64,000 bases of DNA from Erwinia psidii. GTDB taxonomy: Bacteria; Pseudomonadota; Gammaproteobacteria; Enterobacterales; Enterobacteriaceae. Both the position numbers and the translations under genes were made by a program. Positions 51,953 through 61,139 of the stretch are shown here, in pieces. The notes beneath the pieces are model-generated. The model did no database searches. It saw only the letters and a list, made by a program, of their open reading frames with translations, and had not been told where the DNA came from. Every line of letters begins with the position of its first letter. Position 1 is the first letter of the stretch. The stretch is taken from the NCBI RefSeq assembly GCF_003846135.1, contig NZ_RHHM01000002.1, positions 124,001-188,000 of the forward strand, in the 5' to 3' direction.

Positions 51953-51981
51953 TTGACATCTATTCTCCCCGGCTTTTAAAT
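51953..51981 (+). promoter_or_regulatory. Sigma-70 promoter of tauE-blh
   Basis: -35 TTGACA (51953-51958), 17-bp spacer, -10 TTAAAT (51976-51981), 29 bp before the exporter ATG. Confidence 0.7.
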
Positions 51982-52009
51982 ACAACGAAAAATATCCAAG
52001 AGGCGTGAC

Positions 52010-52804
52010 ATGTTCATACAGGAAATTGGCCATTCATGGCCAGATGCAGCGTTTTTTCTCCTGTTGACCGGCCTGATTGTAGGACTTCTTCTGGCCTTAA
52101 CCGGTGGAGGGGGATCGGTGGTCTGCGTGCCGCTACTGCTCTATCTGGTCAGGATGAAAGACACTCATATGGTGATTGGCACCAGCGCCATGGCCGTCGC
52201 CGTAAGCGCCCTGGTCAGTCTCCTCAGCCATGCTGCGAAGGGGCATGTCAGATGGGCACCGGGATTAACCGTTTCTCTGGTCGCCATGTGCGGCGCCCTG
52301 TCAGGCGCTGAAGCAGGTAAGCTGGTGAGTGAAAAATATCTTCTGCTGCCTTTTTCCTGTCTGATGCTGGTTGTGGCACTGCTGATGCTGAGAAAAAAAA
52401 GCGGATGCGTCGTCGCCCGGCCAGCGGCAGGTTTTGTTGTTCGTCCTTTCCTCGTTGGCCCGGTGGTGTTTACCGTGGGAGGACTGGCGGGATTGCTGGG
52501 CATTGGCGGCGGATTTCTGGTGGTGCCAGTCCTGGTCTGGCTGTTTAATTTTTCCATGACGGAGGCTGTTGCCACATCGCTGATGGTGGTGTTCACCACG
52601 GGGATGTCAACCAGCATCAGCTATGCGCTGGCGGGAAAGGTCTCTGCGGTAAACACGCTGCTTATTATCGCCGGGGGATGTCTGGGGGGGCTGCTGGGGG
52701 CCACAGTTGCCAGCCGACTTAAGAAAAATGAAATGATTATTAACATTATGTTTTCATTGATTTTAATAGTCACGGCATTGTATATGTTTACGAAAAATAT
52801 CTGA
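52010..52804 (+). CDS. TauE/SafE-family sulfite/sulfur-anion exporter
   Basis: A 264-aa inner-membrane protein with about eight hydrophobic helices and the two TauE/SafE repeats: GLLLALTGGGGSVVCVPLLLYL in the first and GGLAGLLGIGGGFLVVPVLVWLF in the second, each followed by the T/S-rich GTSAMAV / ATSLMVV helix. The family exports sulfite or other sulfur anions. Being followed after 18 bp by blh, which makes sulfite from persulfide, it probably removes that sulfite. Known bigR operons carry the same pair. Confidence 0.88.
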   Translation: MFIQEIGHSWPDAAFFLLLTGLIVGLLLALTGGGGSVVCVPLLLYLVRMKDTHMVIGTSAMAVAVSALVSLLSHAAKGHVRWAPGLTVSLVAMCGALSGAEAGKLVSEKYLLLPFSCLMLVVALLMLRKKSGCVVARPAAGFVVRPFLVGPVVFTVGGLAGLLGIGGGFLVVPVLVWLFNFSMTEAVATSLMVVFTTGMSTSISYALAGKVSAVNTLLIIAGGCLGGLLGATVASRLKKNEMIINIMFSLILIVTALYMFTKNI

Positions 52805-52822
52805 CTATCTCAGGAGCGGCTG

Positions 52823-54106
52823 ATGAAGATACGCCACTTTAACCCGCAGCTCTCTTTTTCGGGTGCACTCAGTGCAGACGACTTTGCGAGCCTTAATCAG
52901 CAGGGTTATACGCTAATTGTTAATAACCGGCCCGATGAAGAACAGGGCGACTTTCTGCTGCATTCTGAAGAACAGTCTCTGGCCAGGGATCGGGGAATGG
53001 ATTATTTTTATCTGCCATTCACGTTTGACACTTTAACCTGGGATCGGGTTTATGCCTTCAACCGTCTGTTAAGGTCCGCGAAGAAAACACTGGCTCACTG
53101 CCGGAGCGGTTCCCGTTCCGTATGCCTGTTTCTGCTGTATGAACTGCATAACGGGTTGATAAACGAAACGACATTTCGCGAAACCTGTTTTCAGTATGAG
53201 GCCGATGCCGAAAAAGCCTTAGCCTGGTATGCATGCCAGCAGGAAACAGAGGCACAGGCCGAAGTTCATCACTTTTATGAACCGGTGAGCGGCAGCATGC
53301 AGTACATCGTGGCAGATCCAGCCAGCCGGCGATGTGCGATCATCGATCCGGTACTGGATTTCGACAGCAATTCCGCTACCGTCTCCTGCCAGCAGGCGCA
53401 AAAAATGCTGGACTTCATTCACCTGAAAAACTGGCAGGTGGCATGGATCCTGGACACCCACCCACATGCGGATCACTTTTCCGCCGCGTCCTGGCTGGCA
53501 GAGCAAACCGGCGCACTCACGGCCATTGGCGAAAAGGTGGCAGAGGTGCAGGCGTTATGGAAAAAACGCTATAACCTTTGCTCGCTCCCCGCCCCTGAAT
53601 CCATCTGGGATACCCTGTTCAGCGATGGTGATATTTTTTACGTGGGGAATCTGCGTGGAGAAGCGATCTTCTCGCCAGGCCATACGCTCGCCTCGGTGAC
53701 CTATCATATTGGCAACTGCGCTTTTATACACGATACCCTGTTTATGCCAGACAGTGGCACTGCGCGTACAGATTTCCCCGGCGGCAGCGCCGAAGCATTG
53801 TGGCATACCTTGCAACGCATATTGCAACTGCCGGAGGATACCCGGTTATTTACCGGCCACGATTACCGCCCTGGCGGACGTCCTGCCCAGTGTGAAAGTA
53901 CGGTTATGCAGCAACGAAACGAAAACCCCTGGCTGATTAATCAGGACAAGGACAGTTTTGTGATAAAACGCAATCAACGGGATGCGACACTGCCCCTTCC
54001 GGGCCTGATGCTGATGGCATTGCAGGTCAATATTAACGGCGGACGGCTACCGCCAGCGGAAGATGACGGCCATCGCTATCTGAAAATTCCCCTCAACCGT
54101 TTTTAA
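52823..54106 (+). CDS. blh: Blh-type fusion: DUF442 sulfurtransferase-like domain plus persulfide dioxygenase
   Basis: A 427-aa two-domain protein. Residues 1-110 are the DUF442/phosphatase-like domain with an active-site cysteine loop AHCRSGSRSVC. Residues about 145-350 are a metallo-beta-lactamase fold with the ETHE1-type iron ligands (THPHADHF, SPGHTLASVTY, FTGHDYRPGG), i.e. a persulfide dioxygenase making sulfite. The tail (about 350-427) continues as in Blh. This domain order is that of Blh (beta-lactamase-like hydrolase) of Xylella and Agrobacterium, acting after SQR. Together with sqr and the exporter it forms a sulfide detoxification module. Confidence 0.9.
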   Translation: MKIRHFNPQLSFSGALSADDFASLNQQGYTLIVNNRPDEEQGDFLLHSEEQSLARDRGMDYFYLPFTFDTLTWDRVYAFNRLLRSAKKTLAHCRSGSRSVCLFLLYELHNGLINETTFRETCFQYEADAEKALAWYACQQETEAQAEVHHFYEPVSGSMQYIVADPASRRCAIIDPVLDFDSNSATVSCQQAQKMLDFIHLKNWQVAWILDTHPHADHFSAASWLAEQTGALTAIGEKVAEVQALWKKRYNLCSLPAPESIWDTLFSDGDIFYVGNLRGEAIFSPGHTLASVTYHIGNCAFIHDTLFMPDSGTARTDFPGGSAEALWHTLQRILQLPEDTRLFTGHDYRPGGRPAQCESTVMQQRNENPWLINQDKDSFVIKRNQRDATLPLPGLMLMALQVNINGGRLPPAEDDGHRYLKIPLNRF

Positions 54107-54510
54107 TCATCACAGGCAAACGCTCTGATACCGATGGATTGAGCGTCACTCAGGGGTTGACGACCAGCATGATGACCGGCGGTGCCGCTGACATCCTTAT
54201 TCCGAGCCGTGGGTGCACCGTCCCTGTTTGCCACAGAAAGCGACGCCCACGGTAACCCGATCGATGAAAAGCGCGGTTGGCGATGCCCAAAGGTCTGGCA
54301 ACGCATGGAGGCTGGCGAAGGTTTGTCGTGGCACCCCTTGCCGGAGCGTCGCTGTTACAGCGTTAACAACGCACCATCCGCGTCAGTTTTGGCTCCCTGA
54401 AGAAAACGCCGGAACTTTTTGTTAGCAGGACACTAAATATCCGTTAGTTTACACACTCGCCGACAGAGATAAAATGCGCAAATAAATTTATTACCGTCGG
54501 AGAAATTATT
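54107..54510. other. Intergenic region, nothing recognised
   Basis: 404 bp with overlapping short frames on both strands and no similarity. The last 80 bp (54430-54510) are AT-rich and hold the promoter region of the following two-gene operon. Confidence 0.4.
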
Positions 54511-54837
54511 ATGTCTTATCATGTAGTGGTTAAATTCATCGTTCCTGTTGAGCGGCGCAATGATTTTATTATGGCAGGTCTTGATGACGCCCAACAATCA
54601 TTAGAAAACGAACCCGGCACCTTAGATTTCAATATAATTGAAGACGAAGAAGATCGTTCTGTTATTTATTTTCAGGAGGTCTACAAGAGCAAGGATGCCT
54701 TTGAAGAACACTGCCGTGGGAAAGCATTTAAGACGTTCTTTGATGCAATTTCTGCTTACTGCGCTGACCCGGAATTTCTGTTTAAAGGGGAACGGGTGGC
54801 ATGGAGCAGACCGACTGTTAACGGTGACACTAAATGA
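54511..54837 (+). CDS. ABM-fold (antibiotic biosynthesis monooxygenase-like) protein
   Basis: A 108-aa dimeric ferredoxin-like ABM/YgiN-type protein. Visible: VVVKFIVPVERRNDFIMAGL, the EPGTLDFNII strand, IYFQEVYKSKDAFEEHCRGKAF. Relatives act as quinol or small-aromatic monooxygenases or dicarbonyl-handling enzymes without a cofactor. It overlaps the glyoxalase-like gene by the ATGA junction, so both probably deal with the same reactive carbonyl. Confidence 0.85.
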   Translation: MSYHVVVKFIVPVERRNDFIMAGLDDAQQSLENEPGTLDFNIIEDEEDRSVIYFQEVYKSKDAFEEHCRGKAFKTFFDAISAYCADPEFLFKGERVAWSRPTVNGDTK

Positions 54838-55217
54838 GAATTATGCATACGATGCTGAGGTCCACAGACCTTGTGGCATCCCTTGATTTTTACTGTAACG
54901 CACTAAAAATGAAAGTGCTCAGAAGGGAAGAGTTTCCTGAAGGAAAGTTCTCGCTTGTCTATGTTGGTTACGGTGATGAAATCACCGGCACCGTGCTGGA
55001 GCTTACCTATAACTGGGGCGTCAGCAACTATGAGATCGGCAACGGCTACGGACACCTGGCGATAGGCGCACGGGATATTCAGGGACTCTGCGATAATGTG
55101 GCGCAGCTGGGATATAAGGTCGTCAGGTCACCAGGTCCGATGAAACTGGCCCCCTCCCTGAAAATTGCTTTTATCGCAGATCCAGACGGTTTTGTGATAG
55201 AGCTTATTGAGGAGTAG
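54834..55217 (+). CDS. Glyoxalase I family protein (GloA-like)
   Basis: A 127-aa VOC-fold protein similar to lactoylglutathione lyase: begins MRIMHTMLRSTDLVASLDFY, has YVGYGDEITGTVLELTYNWGV, GNGYGHLAIG and ends DPDGFVIELIEE. Metal ligands equivalent to E. coli GloA His5, Glu56, His74 and Glu122 are present. It detoxifies methylglyoxal-glutathione hemithioacetal if GloA-like; as it is paired with an ABM protein it may be a specialised paralogue. Convergent with a LysR gene that ends 28 bp away. Confidence 0.85.
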   Translation: MRIMHTMLRSTDLVASLDFYCNALKMKVLRREEFPEGKFSLVYVGYGDEITGTVLELTYNWGVSNYEIGNGYGHLAIGARDIQGLCDNVAQLGYKVVRSPGPMKLAPSLKIAFIADPDGFVIELIEE

Positions 55218-55244
55218 CCCTCCTTCAGAAGAACCATACCCGGT

Positions 55245-56108
55245 TTAACGCCGGGTATAATTTTTAACATGGTTGATGAAATTCGCGGTCAGCTTTGAGC
55301 GGGAATGTTTTCGCCAGATAAAATACAGATCGCTGGTCTCTTCAATCAGCCCGGTATGAAAAGTAAAGTCGCCGGCGTTTTTTATATGATCCCGAAAGCT
55401 TTCAGGAATAAAGGCACAACCCAGGTCTTTTTTAATACAGCTGAACATTACCGGATAAGATTCAAATTCCATCATTATTCTTGGCTTCAGGTTATTAGCG
55501 GTTAGCCAGTTATCTACCTGATTTCGGTAAAAACAGTTGTCGCCAAAAACATAAAGTTCTCGTTCGTTGAAAGACGCCTGCGAAATGCCGGATACATTTG
55601 ATGCCGTGACCAACATCAGGCTTTCTTTGAATGCCAGAATGCTGGTCATTAAAGGATGCTGGACAGGGCCGTCAGAAATTATTATATCCAGCGATCCGTC
55701 AAGCAGTGCGCTTTCCAAATCAAAAGAGTGGCCTGTTCTGACATTAAAAGCGACACCCGGCATCTTTTCGCGGCACATTGCAATTACACCCGGAAGCTGG
55801 TTACTCAATGCCGCATCCAGCGCGCCGATGTTCAGAGTACCTTTCTCCGCGTCAGCGGAAAAAATCGCTACCGTCCGATCATGAAGATCGATCATTTTTT
55901 TCGCGTTCTCATACAGAAGCCTTCCTTCGGGGGTTACGAAGATACGGTTCTTCTCCCGGTAAAAAAGCTCTGCATCAAGGAGCCGTTCTAATTCTTTGAT
56001 CCTTATAGTGATGTTGGCTGCGACACAGTGGCATCGTAAGGCTGCCAGGGCGATGGATTTTTCTTCCACAACGGCACAAAAATAGACTAACTGAGAGATT
56101 TTCAGCAT
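55245..56108 (-). CDS. LysR-family regulator with repeat-bearing leader
   Basis: A 287-aa LysR protein. The HTH (LKISQLVYFCAVVEEKSIALAALRCHCVAANITIRIKELE) differs slightly from the common pattern, with Cys in place of usual residues. The effector domain follows. Its stop faces the glyoxalase-like gene. Immediately upstream of the ATG, on the coding strand, is a block of eleven perfect 9-bp repeats (56123-56221), each containing the mini-frame ATG-AAC-TGA. Confidence 0.85.
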   Translation of the reverse strand: MLKISQLVYFCAVVEEKSIALAALRCHCVAANITIRIKELERLLDAELFYREKNRIFVTPEGRLLYENAKKMIDLHDRTVAIFSADAEKGTLNIGALDAALSNQLPGVIAMCREKMPGVAFNVRTGHSFDLESALLDGSLDIIISDGPVQHPLMTSILAFKESLMLVTASNVSGISQASFNERELYVFGDNCFYRNQVDNWLTANNLKPRIMMEFESYPVMFSCIKKDLGCAFIPESFRDHIKNAGDFTFHTGLIEETSDLYFIWRKHSRSKLTANFINHVKNYTRR

Positions 56109-56753
56109 ATATCCTGTCTGTTCAGTTCATTCAGTTCATTCAGTTCATTCAGTTCATTCAGTTCATTCAGTTCATTCAGTTCATTCAGTTCATTCAGTTC
56201 ATTCAGTTCATTCAGTTCATTATTTTAAACAAAATAAAAACCACCCCCTGAGATTGACGCCAGCGGTGCTCTTCGCTCACTTTTCCCGCTTGTTATTCTG
56301 GAAAATTTATTGGTACAACACAGCAAGCCTAGCCCAAACTGGCTGATAAATAGCGTCTCGCCAGGGTGGGCACCGGCAGATAACCTGGCAGAATATCGCG
56401 TAATGCATCCCCTTATGGCGAACTGAAATGAATCATCAGCCCCACGCCGGGTTTAACGGTTTACATTACGATAAAAGGAATGGAAGTTATACCGGCGTTG
56501 CGTCAGGCAAGGTCATTTTGCGTTGGCTGTGCTGCGGGGGAAATGCGTATGGTGAGCAGCGTCTTTGCAAGATAAAGCTTCATTTTCATCATCAAAAAAA
56601 CCACCATCCTCATGCCTGTCACCGTGTCGCAGGTACTGTCACAATCCGTGTTATTTATCCTCTCCCTTACTGACAGGCAGTCACAGCCCGGCAAATCATC
56701 CTGATCTGCCGGGGAGGAAAGCACATGCCTGTGGCACCAGGCCTTCCAGCGGC
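56109..56753. other. Leader, repeat and non-coding region upstream of LysR
   Basis: Besides the repeat block there is no supported gene. A plus-strand 81-codon frame (56428-56673) is His- and Cys-rich and not protein-like. It separates the two divergent or opposed units; fliD ends at 56754. Confidence 0.45.
56123..56221. repeat. Eleven perfect tandem copies of a 9-bp unit
   Basis: The unit is CAGTTCATT (AATGAACTG on the LysR coding strand), 11 uninterrupted copies in 99 bp, ending 15 bp before the LysR start codon. Each copy reads ATG-AAC-TGA on the coding strand. Confidence 0.97.
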
Positions 56754-58442
56754 TTATGATTGTCCGCTGGATTGTGTCGAACTGCTGAACTGCTGCGTCA
56801 GAAAGGAGCTGGTACTGTTTAGCTGACTGATAACACTGTCCAATTGAGTGAACTGCTTTTTATAGCGCTCCATCGTGTTACTGATCCGCTGGCTCTGCTC
56901 GCTATACCTTTCCTGCAGTGAGCTGAGACGGCTGTTGGCCGAACTTTCCGCATTACCCAATGAACCATTCTCAGAAAGGGCACTGGTCAGCTGTGATGCC
57001 ATGCCGGTTGCCGTGCCGGTGGTCTTGCCGTCGCCAGCAAATAAATCGCTGACGTCCTGCGCACTGTCTGCTATTGCGGTGTGCAGAGCATCCTTATCCA
57101 GCTTGAGCTTACCCGTCTGCGGATCGGTTGTAATACCAACCTGCGCCAGCGACTGGAGTTTATCCGAGCCAGAATTACCATTCAGCGCACTCTGTAACTG
57201 ACGCTGAACGCTGCGTACGGTAGCATCACCAATCAGCGGGCCGGTGCTGCCGTCATCAGATGAAGACTGGGTTGAATCCGTGGTGTCAGCATCATCAGAG
57301 GTGAATTTTGTCAGCGCTGTCGAGGTATCCACCAGGGCGTTGTAGGAATCCACCCAGTCACTGACCGCCTGCTCGGCGCCGTCAGTGTCTGTGGCAACGG
57401 TTACCGTCTGATTACCCGATGTCACGGCATTCAGATCCAGTGTCACGCCGGCCAGCGCATCGCTAACCGTGTTACTGCCGCTCTCGACCTCAATATCATT
57501 CACCGTCAGTTTGGCATTTTGCGCGGCAACGCTTTCAGTAAGGCCCCCCCCGTCAGAACTGTAGCCGATAACGTTTTCAAGCTTATCATCGCCGGCAACG
57601 CTGACAGACGATATCGCATTCGCCGTACCGGTTTCACTGGCAGTGAGTGACAGGCGATAGCTGCCATCAGCCACCTTGACTACGCTTGCAGTGACGCCTG
57701 CATCCGCACCATTAATGGCATCCTGCAAACCGGAAAGCGACGTCTGTGCAGCGGTTAACTTAATATCTTTATGTGAACCGTTAGCCAGCTTTACGGTGAG
57801 CGTGCGACTGTCAACCGTACTGTCACCCTGTTGGGATTTGGTATCAGACGCGATGCCTGAGGTCAGCGTTTGTGCCTGAGCAAGCTGCGAGACGCTGACA
57901 CTGTACTGCCCTGCCTGGGCATCTTCCGTTGTGGTCGCACTTATCGCTGAGCTGGAGCTGGTAGCCGTCGTTGCCTGAAAAAGTGCAGAATCCGTCAGCT
58001 TCGCATTCGCCGTCTGAAACTGCTCAAGCGAGCTTTTTAGCTGGCCATACCCACTGATCTTTGCTGTCCATGACTGTTGCTGCTGAGTAATCGGCGTCAG
58101 CGCGGCCTTTTCTGTCGACTCAAGCTTATCAAGCATGCCGCTCAGGTCGAGTCCTGACCCTACCCCAAGCATACTTATGCTGCTATCGGTGGTACCGGAG
58201 TCAGTGGTGGTAGCCGTGTCGGAAGAGGTTGGAACCGTTGAAGCTGCGGCAGTGGTCGAATCAGCGGAAGCAGATGGAACCGTTGTAACGGCTTCAGTTG
58301 ACGAATCACTTGAAGATGGAGCCGTTGCAGCGGTTTCAGTAGATGAATCGCTGGTTTCAGAAGTAGCAGAGGGTACTGCTGTCGCGGCAGATAATGCCGC
58401 ACTGCTCATCAAAGACGAGCCAGGTAAAGAGATTGTGCTCAT
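56754..58442 (-). CDS. fliD: Flagellar hook-associated protein 2 (FliD, filament cap) with N-terminal Ser/Thr extension
   Basis: The pentameric cap that directs flagellin assembly at the filament tip. The canonical FliD start is found from about residue 90 (SSISMLGVGSGLDLSGMLDKLESTEKAALTPI), followed by a helical D0/D1 and variable D2/D3 domains, and a helical C-terminus (LSSLQERYSEQSQRISNTMERYKKQFTQLDSVISQL). Ahead of it is an ~85-residue extension of Ser, Thr, Ala and Pro with repeats such as SSSDSSTE. Start at 58442 after GAGGAAA; 562 aa. No flagellar neighbours; a sigma-28-like promoter is upstream. Confidence 0.9.
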   Translation of the reverse strand: MSTISLPGSSLMSSAALSAATAVPSATSETSDSSTETAATAPSSSDSSTEAVTTVPSASADSTTAAASTVPTSSDTATTTDSGTTDSSISMLGVGSGLDLSGMLDKLESTEKAALTPITQQQQSWTAKISGYGQLKSSLEQFQTANAKLTDSALFQATTATSSSSAISATTTEDAQAGQYSVSVSQLAQAQTLTSGIASDTKSQQGDSTVDSRTLTVKLANGSHKDIKLTAAQTSLSGLQDAINGADAGVTASVVKVADGSYRLSLTASETGTANAISSVSVAGDDKLENVIGYSSDGGGLTESVAAQNAKLTVNDIEVESGSNTVSDALAGVTLDLNAVTSGNQTVTVATDTDGAEQAVSDWVDSYNALVDTSTALTKFTSDDADTTDSTQSSSDDGSTGPLIGDATVRSVQRQLQSALNGNSGSDKLQSLAQVGITTDPQTGKLKLDKDALHTAIADSAQDVSDLFAGDGKTTGTATGMASQLTSALSENGSLGNAESSANSRLSSLQERYSEQSQRISNTMERYKKQFTQLDSVISQLNSTSSFLTQQFSSSTQSSGQS

Positions 58443-59292
58443 AATATTTCCTCGTTTTTCAGTACACAGGAAGTCAGTAGCAGAGAACATATCGGCATCA
58501 GGCAAAAGCAACTTTAGTGAAAATTTGCATTAATTCCTAAATTTTCCAGTTTTTCCCTTAAGTGTTGCCGGGCAAAACACCGGGTGAAATAATTTTTTCG
58601 CAAAGAAATCAGCATGGTACATGCTTTCCACATAAAAAATAAAAGCACACTAACCAATGGATAATATTAGGATTTTTCCGAAAACAAAAGCCGAAATCGG
58701 CGTGTTTTTCAGCAAGAAATCAGTAACATTACTGGAAAGGGATGCCAAATATAACTTCATTTTTATTAATAGATCAAAGTAATATCTTTTCCAGTGAGCA
58801 TTAGCCGATCACGCGGCGAATTCGTTGCAGGCCTGGCTTTTTCGGCTTTAAGCGCCTTGTGATGGGCGGCGGCCTTGCGGACTTTTTCAGCGACAAGTAT
58901 GTTCCACTCATCACCAGAAGAGGGCTGACACCACCTGAATGGTACAGCGCCTGAAAATGCTGAAAAATGGCGACGGCAACCTGTTTGCTGATCGATGACT
59001 GCTGCCTGAATGTTATTTTTTGGCGCGGCGAATCAACGGTATTCACGGACACAATCAGGAAGCTACTCGTGCTTAACAGGCTGATTTTCAGATTATTAAT
59101 AGCACTGGTGCTGGGAGCATTTCTGGGGTGAGCAGGCGAAAATGTCAGATAGCGGGTGCCTTTCCATTAGCATCGTTCCGATAATCGTGGCGGCCTCCCT
59201 GATTGTCGTCTTTATCGACAGACAGATCGCGAAAACCATCAACAGAAAATATGCCCGCCAGACGTGACAAGGGCAGCGCGAACGCCGGGCAG
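58443..59292. other. Region upstream of fliD, no gene supported
   Basis: 850 bp. It holds the fliD promoter (58489-58516). Further right, small frames include one at 59141-59269 (plus strand) encoding a 42-aa peptide with a hydrophobic helix (SIVPIIVAASLIVVFIDRQIAK) that could be a receptor or membrane-protein fragment; it has no good ribosome site. I do not count it as a gene. Confidence 0.4.
58489..58516 (-). promoter_or_regulatory. Sigma-28 (FliA) type promoter of fliD
   Basis: On the minus strand TAAAGTT is followed by a 13-base spacer and GCCGATAT, against the FliA consensus TAAAGTTT-N11-GCCGATAA. Spacing is one base longer than usual. The -10 lies 46 bp upstream of the fliD start. Confidence 0.7.
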
Positions 59293-59814
59293 CTACGATA
59301 GCTGAATGCCGTAAAGAAGATGATGTGAAAGCCGGTGATCCGGGGGCAAATCAGGATGAGCAAACTCCCCTGCCCGCGTCATCCCAAGCCGCTTCATCAG
59401 TCGCTCAGACGGGCTAACCGACGCAGTAAAGGCGACCACCTCATGTAATGCCAGGGCGTTAAACGCATACTCCAGGCAGGCTTGTGCGGTCTCCTCTGCC
59501 AGTCCCCGATGCCAGAATGCTTTACCCAGACGCCAGCCAGTTTCTGTACAGGGCGAAAAAGCATACTTATCTGGCTGTGGATGTAAGGCCACGCAACCTA
59601 CAAATTGCCGGGTTTCTTTTAACTCAACCGCCCAGAATCCCCAGCCGCGCCGATTGATGCCGTCCGCCAGTCCCCTCGCCAGGCGGTCACTTTCTTCCCG
59701 CTTGAGCGGCGCGGGAAAAAATTGCATCACCTCAGTATCGGCATTTTGAGCCGCAAAAGGCGCCAGGTCTTTTGCCTGCCACTGCCGTAAAATCAGCCTT
59801 GCCGTTTCGGGCAC
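59293..59814 (-). CDS. GNAT-family N-acetyltransferase (RimJ/RimL-like)
   Basis: A 173-aa acetyltransferase from the GTG at 59814, which follows AGAGGAAAAAGG; further codons upstream do not resemble the family. Starts TARLILRQWQAKDLAPFA, contains the acetyl-CoA loop region LGKAFWHRGLAEETAQACLEYAF, and ends DHRLSHHLLYGIQL. It could acetylate a small molecule or protein N-terminus; no substrate is suggested by context. It is divergent from the ABC importer operon. Confidence 0.8.
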   Translation of the reverse strand: MPETARLILRQWQAKDLAPFAAQNADTEVMQFFPAPLKREESDRLARGLADGINRRGWGFWAVELKETRQFVGCVALHPQPDKYAFSPCTETGWRLGKAFWHRGLAEETAQACLEYAFNALALHEVVAFTASVSPSERLMKRLGMTRAGEFAHPDLPPDHRLSHHLLYGIQLS

Positions 59815-60113
59815 CCCTTTTTCCTCTCCGTTAACTGTTACCCACAGTGCCCCATCTGTACGCCAGCCTGCGCCGCAGAAACGGCATGCCGCAGTGAAGC
59901 CAGCAGTTGTCGTCTGCACACTGTTGTTTTTACGTAATTCAGCCGATTTAACTGTTGCTGCTAAATCACCCTGGGCAAGCCGTAACGGCAGGCAGCAATA
60001 ATCGTTAATTACCGGACGTTTATGGTAATTATTCCTATTGATTTCGTTACCCTCTGTAAATAAATTAAAAATCCTGATTTATCCAATAATATTTACTGAA
60101 AAAGGTGATAGCG

Positions 60114-61139
60114 ATGAAATCCTTACTGACAGGGCTGCTGGCCGGTTTAATGCTGTTCAGTCTTAATGCTGCCTCTTCTGGCCTGCCGCTGGAAAAGCCC
60201 CGCCTCACCATTGCCGTCGGAGGAAAAAGCGTTTTATACAACCTTCCCCTGACGATTGCAGAGCGGAAAGGCTATTTTAAAGAAGCAGGCTTACAGGTTG
60301 AGATTGCGGATTTTGCGGGCGGTGGAAAAGCGTTGCAGGCCCTGGTGGGCGGCAGTGCGGATGTGGTCAGCGGAGCCTATGAACACACCATCACCTTACA
60401 GAGTAAAAACCAATACATTACCGCATTTATCATGACCGGGCAGGCCCCGGAAATTGTGGTTGCCGTGTCGCGCAAGGCAATACCTGATTACCATCAGATC
60501 AGCGATCTGAAAGGCAAGAAAATTGGCATCAGCGCGCCTGGCTCTTCCACCAACATGGTAGCGAATGTCCTGCTTGCCAAAGGAGGGCTAAAACCCGGCG
60601 ACGTTTCCTTTATTGGTGTCGGTACCGCCGCGGGTGCCGTGGACGCCCTGCGCGCCGGACGCATCGATGCCATCGCCAACACGGAACCGGTTATCTCTCT
60701 GCTGGAGAAAAACCACGACATTACCGTCATTGCGGATACCAGAACGGTAGCAGGTACCGAAGCCCTGTTTGGCGGACCGATGCCCGCTGGCTCGCTCTAC
60801 GCTAAAGCGTCATTTCTTGACAACAACCCGGCCACCGTTCAGGCCCTCACCACCGCGATGCTGAAAGCCCTTCGCTGGCTACAGACGGCTTCCCCGGAAG
60901 AGGTCGCGGCTGTGGTACCTGAAAGCTATCTGCTGGGGGATGCGGCCCTGTATAAAACAGCCTTCAGTCATATACGTCCGGCCCTTTCCCGCGATGGTCT
61001 GTTTACGCAAAAAGCCACTGAAACCGCGCTGAAAGCACTTTCTACGTTCGATCCCACCATCAGGCCAGAACATATCGATCTCTCACGGACCTGGACCAAT
61101 CGCTATGTGACTGAGGCACTGCGTAATGAGCAGAAATGA
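60114..61139 (+). CDS. ABC importer substrate-binding protein (SsuA/TauA/NMT1-like)
   Basis: A 341-aa periplasmic binding protein: signal peptide ending about residue 20, then PRLTIAVGGKSVLYNLPLTIAERKGYFKEAGLQVEI, GKALQALVGGSADVVSGAYEHT and ISDLKGKKIGISAPGSSTNM, typical of NMT1/SsuA proteins for sulfonates, nitrate, taurine or thiamine precursors. Start at 60114 (AAGGTG upstream); a start three codons earlier is possible. First gene of the operon; its stop lies in the ATPase gene. Confidence 0.88.
   Translation: MKSLLTGLLAGLMLFSLNAASSGLPLEKPRLTIAVGGKSVLYNLPLTIAERKGYFKEAGLQVEIADFAGGGKALQALVGGSADVVSGAYEHTITLQSKNQYITAFIMTGQAPEIVVAVSRKAIPDYHQISDLKGKKIGISAPGSSTNMVANVLLAKGGLKPGDVSFIGVGTAAGAVDALRAGRIDAIANTEPVISLLEKNHDITVIADTRTVAGTEALFGGPMPAGSLYAKASFLDNNPATVQALTTAMLKALRWLQTASPEEVAAVVPESYLLGDAALYKTAFSHIRPALSRDGLFTQKATETALKALSTFDPTIRPEHIDLSRTWTNRYVTEALRNEQK

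Noticed and set aside
56123-56221. CRISPR array
   Set aside because: Units are 9 bp with no spacers and no cas genes; it is a simple tandem repeat.
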